A stretch of 11,288 bases of DNA from Rhodospirillales bacterium. GTDB lineage: Bacteria; Pseudomonadota; Alphaproteobacteria; Acetobacterales; Acetobacteraceae. The notes below the pieces were generated by a model that worked only from the letters and a program-made list of their open reading frames with translations, was not told where the DNA came from and did not search any database. The DNA lies in the NCBI GenBank assembly GCA_903644035.1, contig CAHJXG010000270.1:1-11288 (forward strand), written 5' to 3'. Shown piece by piece: positions 7,077 through 11,288 of the stretch. The position numbers were made by a program, and so were the translations under genes. Position 1 is the stretch's first letter; every line of letters begins with the position of its first letter.

Positions 7077-7105
7077 TACCTACGTCCGCACCCGGTGTTA
7101 GTCAA
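7077..7105 (-). promoter_or_regulatory. Candidate sigma-70-type promoter for rpsL
   Basis: A good -35 hexamer, TTGACT, occupies 7105-7100. At 17-bp spacing it is followed by TAGGTA at 7082-7077, a poor match to TATAAT. The placement, after the terminator-like hairpin and about 200 nt before rpsL, is sensible for the str promoter. The weak -10 leaves this as a suggestion; a start site elsewhere in the gap, or read-through from rpoC, is possible. Confidence 0.35.
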
Positions 7106-7135
7106 GCCTTAAAGCCCGGTTCATCTCGGGCCAGC

Positions 7136-7170
7136 GAAGAGGGGGCGGCGACGCGTGTGCCGCCACCCCC
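7136..7170 (-). terminator. Terminator-like hairpin after rpoC
   Basis: About 20 nt past the rpoC stop, the transcribed strand carries GGGTGGCGGC, a 9-nt loop, then GCCGCCCCC. This gives a GC-only stem of 9 bp with one bulged base. It is followed by TCTTCG, a poor U-tract, so termination may be inefficient. The position directly behind rpoC supports a terminator or attenuating role; partial read-through into rpsL is plausible. Confidence 0.5.
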
Positions 7171-7190
7171 TGCTTCAAGCCAGGCCCAGC

Positions 7191-11288
<4,098 letters not shown>

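Larger units (their letters stand above)
6876..7190 (-). other. rpoC-rpsL intergenic region and putative str leader
   Basis: This is the only gene-free stretch above 300 bases. In the direction of transcription it holds, in order: a GC-rich hairpin just after rpoC; a TTGACT -35-like box; a two-part stem-loop (7038-7067); a run of GC-rich sequence; a near-palindrome centred on GGTCATGACC (6949-6967); and the rpsL ribosome-binding site. I see no tRNA, no small gene with support and no known riboswitch. The likely job is to end rpoC transcription at least partly and to start the str-S10 transcript with a leader of roughly 200 nt. Confidence 0.6.

Overview
The window is a dense housekeeping block from a GC-rich bacterium. 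Every supported gene lies on the minus strand, so transcription runs from the right edge to the left edge. The order is rpoC (5' end cut by the window), rpsL, rpsG, tuf, rpsJ, rplC, rplD, rplW, rplB, rpsS, rplV, rpsC, rplP, rpmC (first 8 codons only). This joins the end of the rpoBC unit to the 'str' operon and then to the 'S10' operon. The gene order, the protein sequences and the strong GC bias suggest an alphaproteobacterium, probably of the Rhodospirillales/Acetobacteraceae kind. That placement is an inference from sequence character, not from a database search.

Right part (7191-11288): most of the RNA polymerase beta' subunit, with its two zinc sites, catalytic DFDGD motif and trigger loop. 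About 37 N-terminal residues lie beyond the right edge. Middle (6876-7190): the only gap longer than 300 bases. It holds a terminator-like hairpin after rpoC, a possible promoter for the ribosomal genes, and a leader of about 200 nt with two further inverted repeats.

Left-centre (4725-6875): rpsL, rpsG and tuf. Elongation factor G (fusA), which usually sits between rpsG and tuf, is absent; only 99 bp separate the two genes. Left part (1-4676): the S10 cluster from S10 to L29, packed with gaps of 1-17 nt or ATGA overlaps. That spacing predicts strong translational coupling.

The products act together. Beta' makes RNA, S10 (NusE) links polymerase to antitermination and translation, EF-Tu delivers aminoacyl-tRNA, and the other proteins build the 30S and 50S subunits, including the decoding centre (S12), the tRNA exit area (S7), the peptidyl-transferase surroundings (L2, L3, L16) and the exit tunnel (L4, L22, L23, L29). 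I found no mobile element, CRISPR array, tRNA, rRNA or unknown protein. The points worth a second look are the missing fusA, the missing S10 leader, and the structures in the two non-coding gaps.
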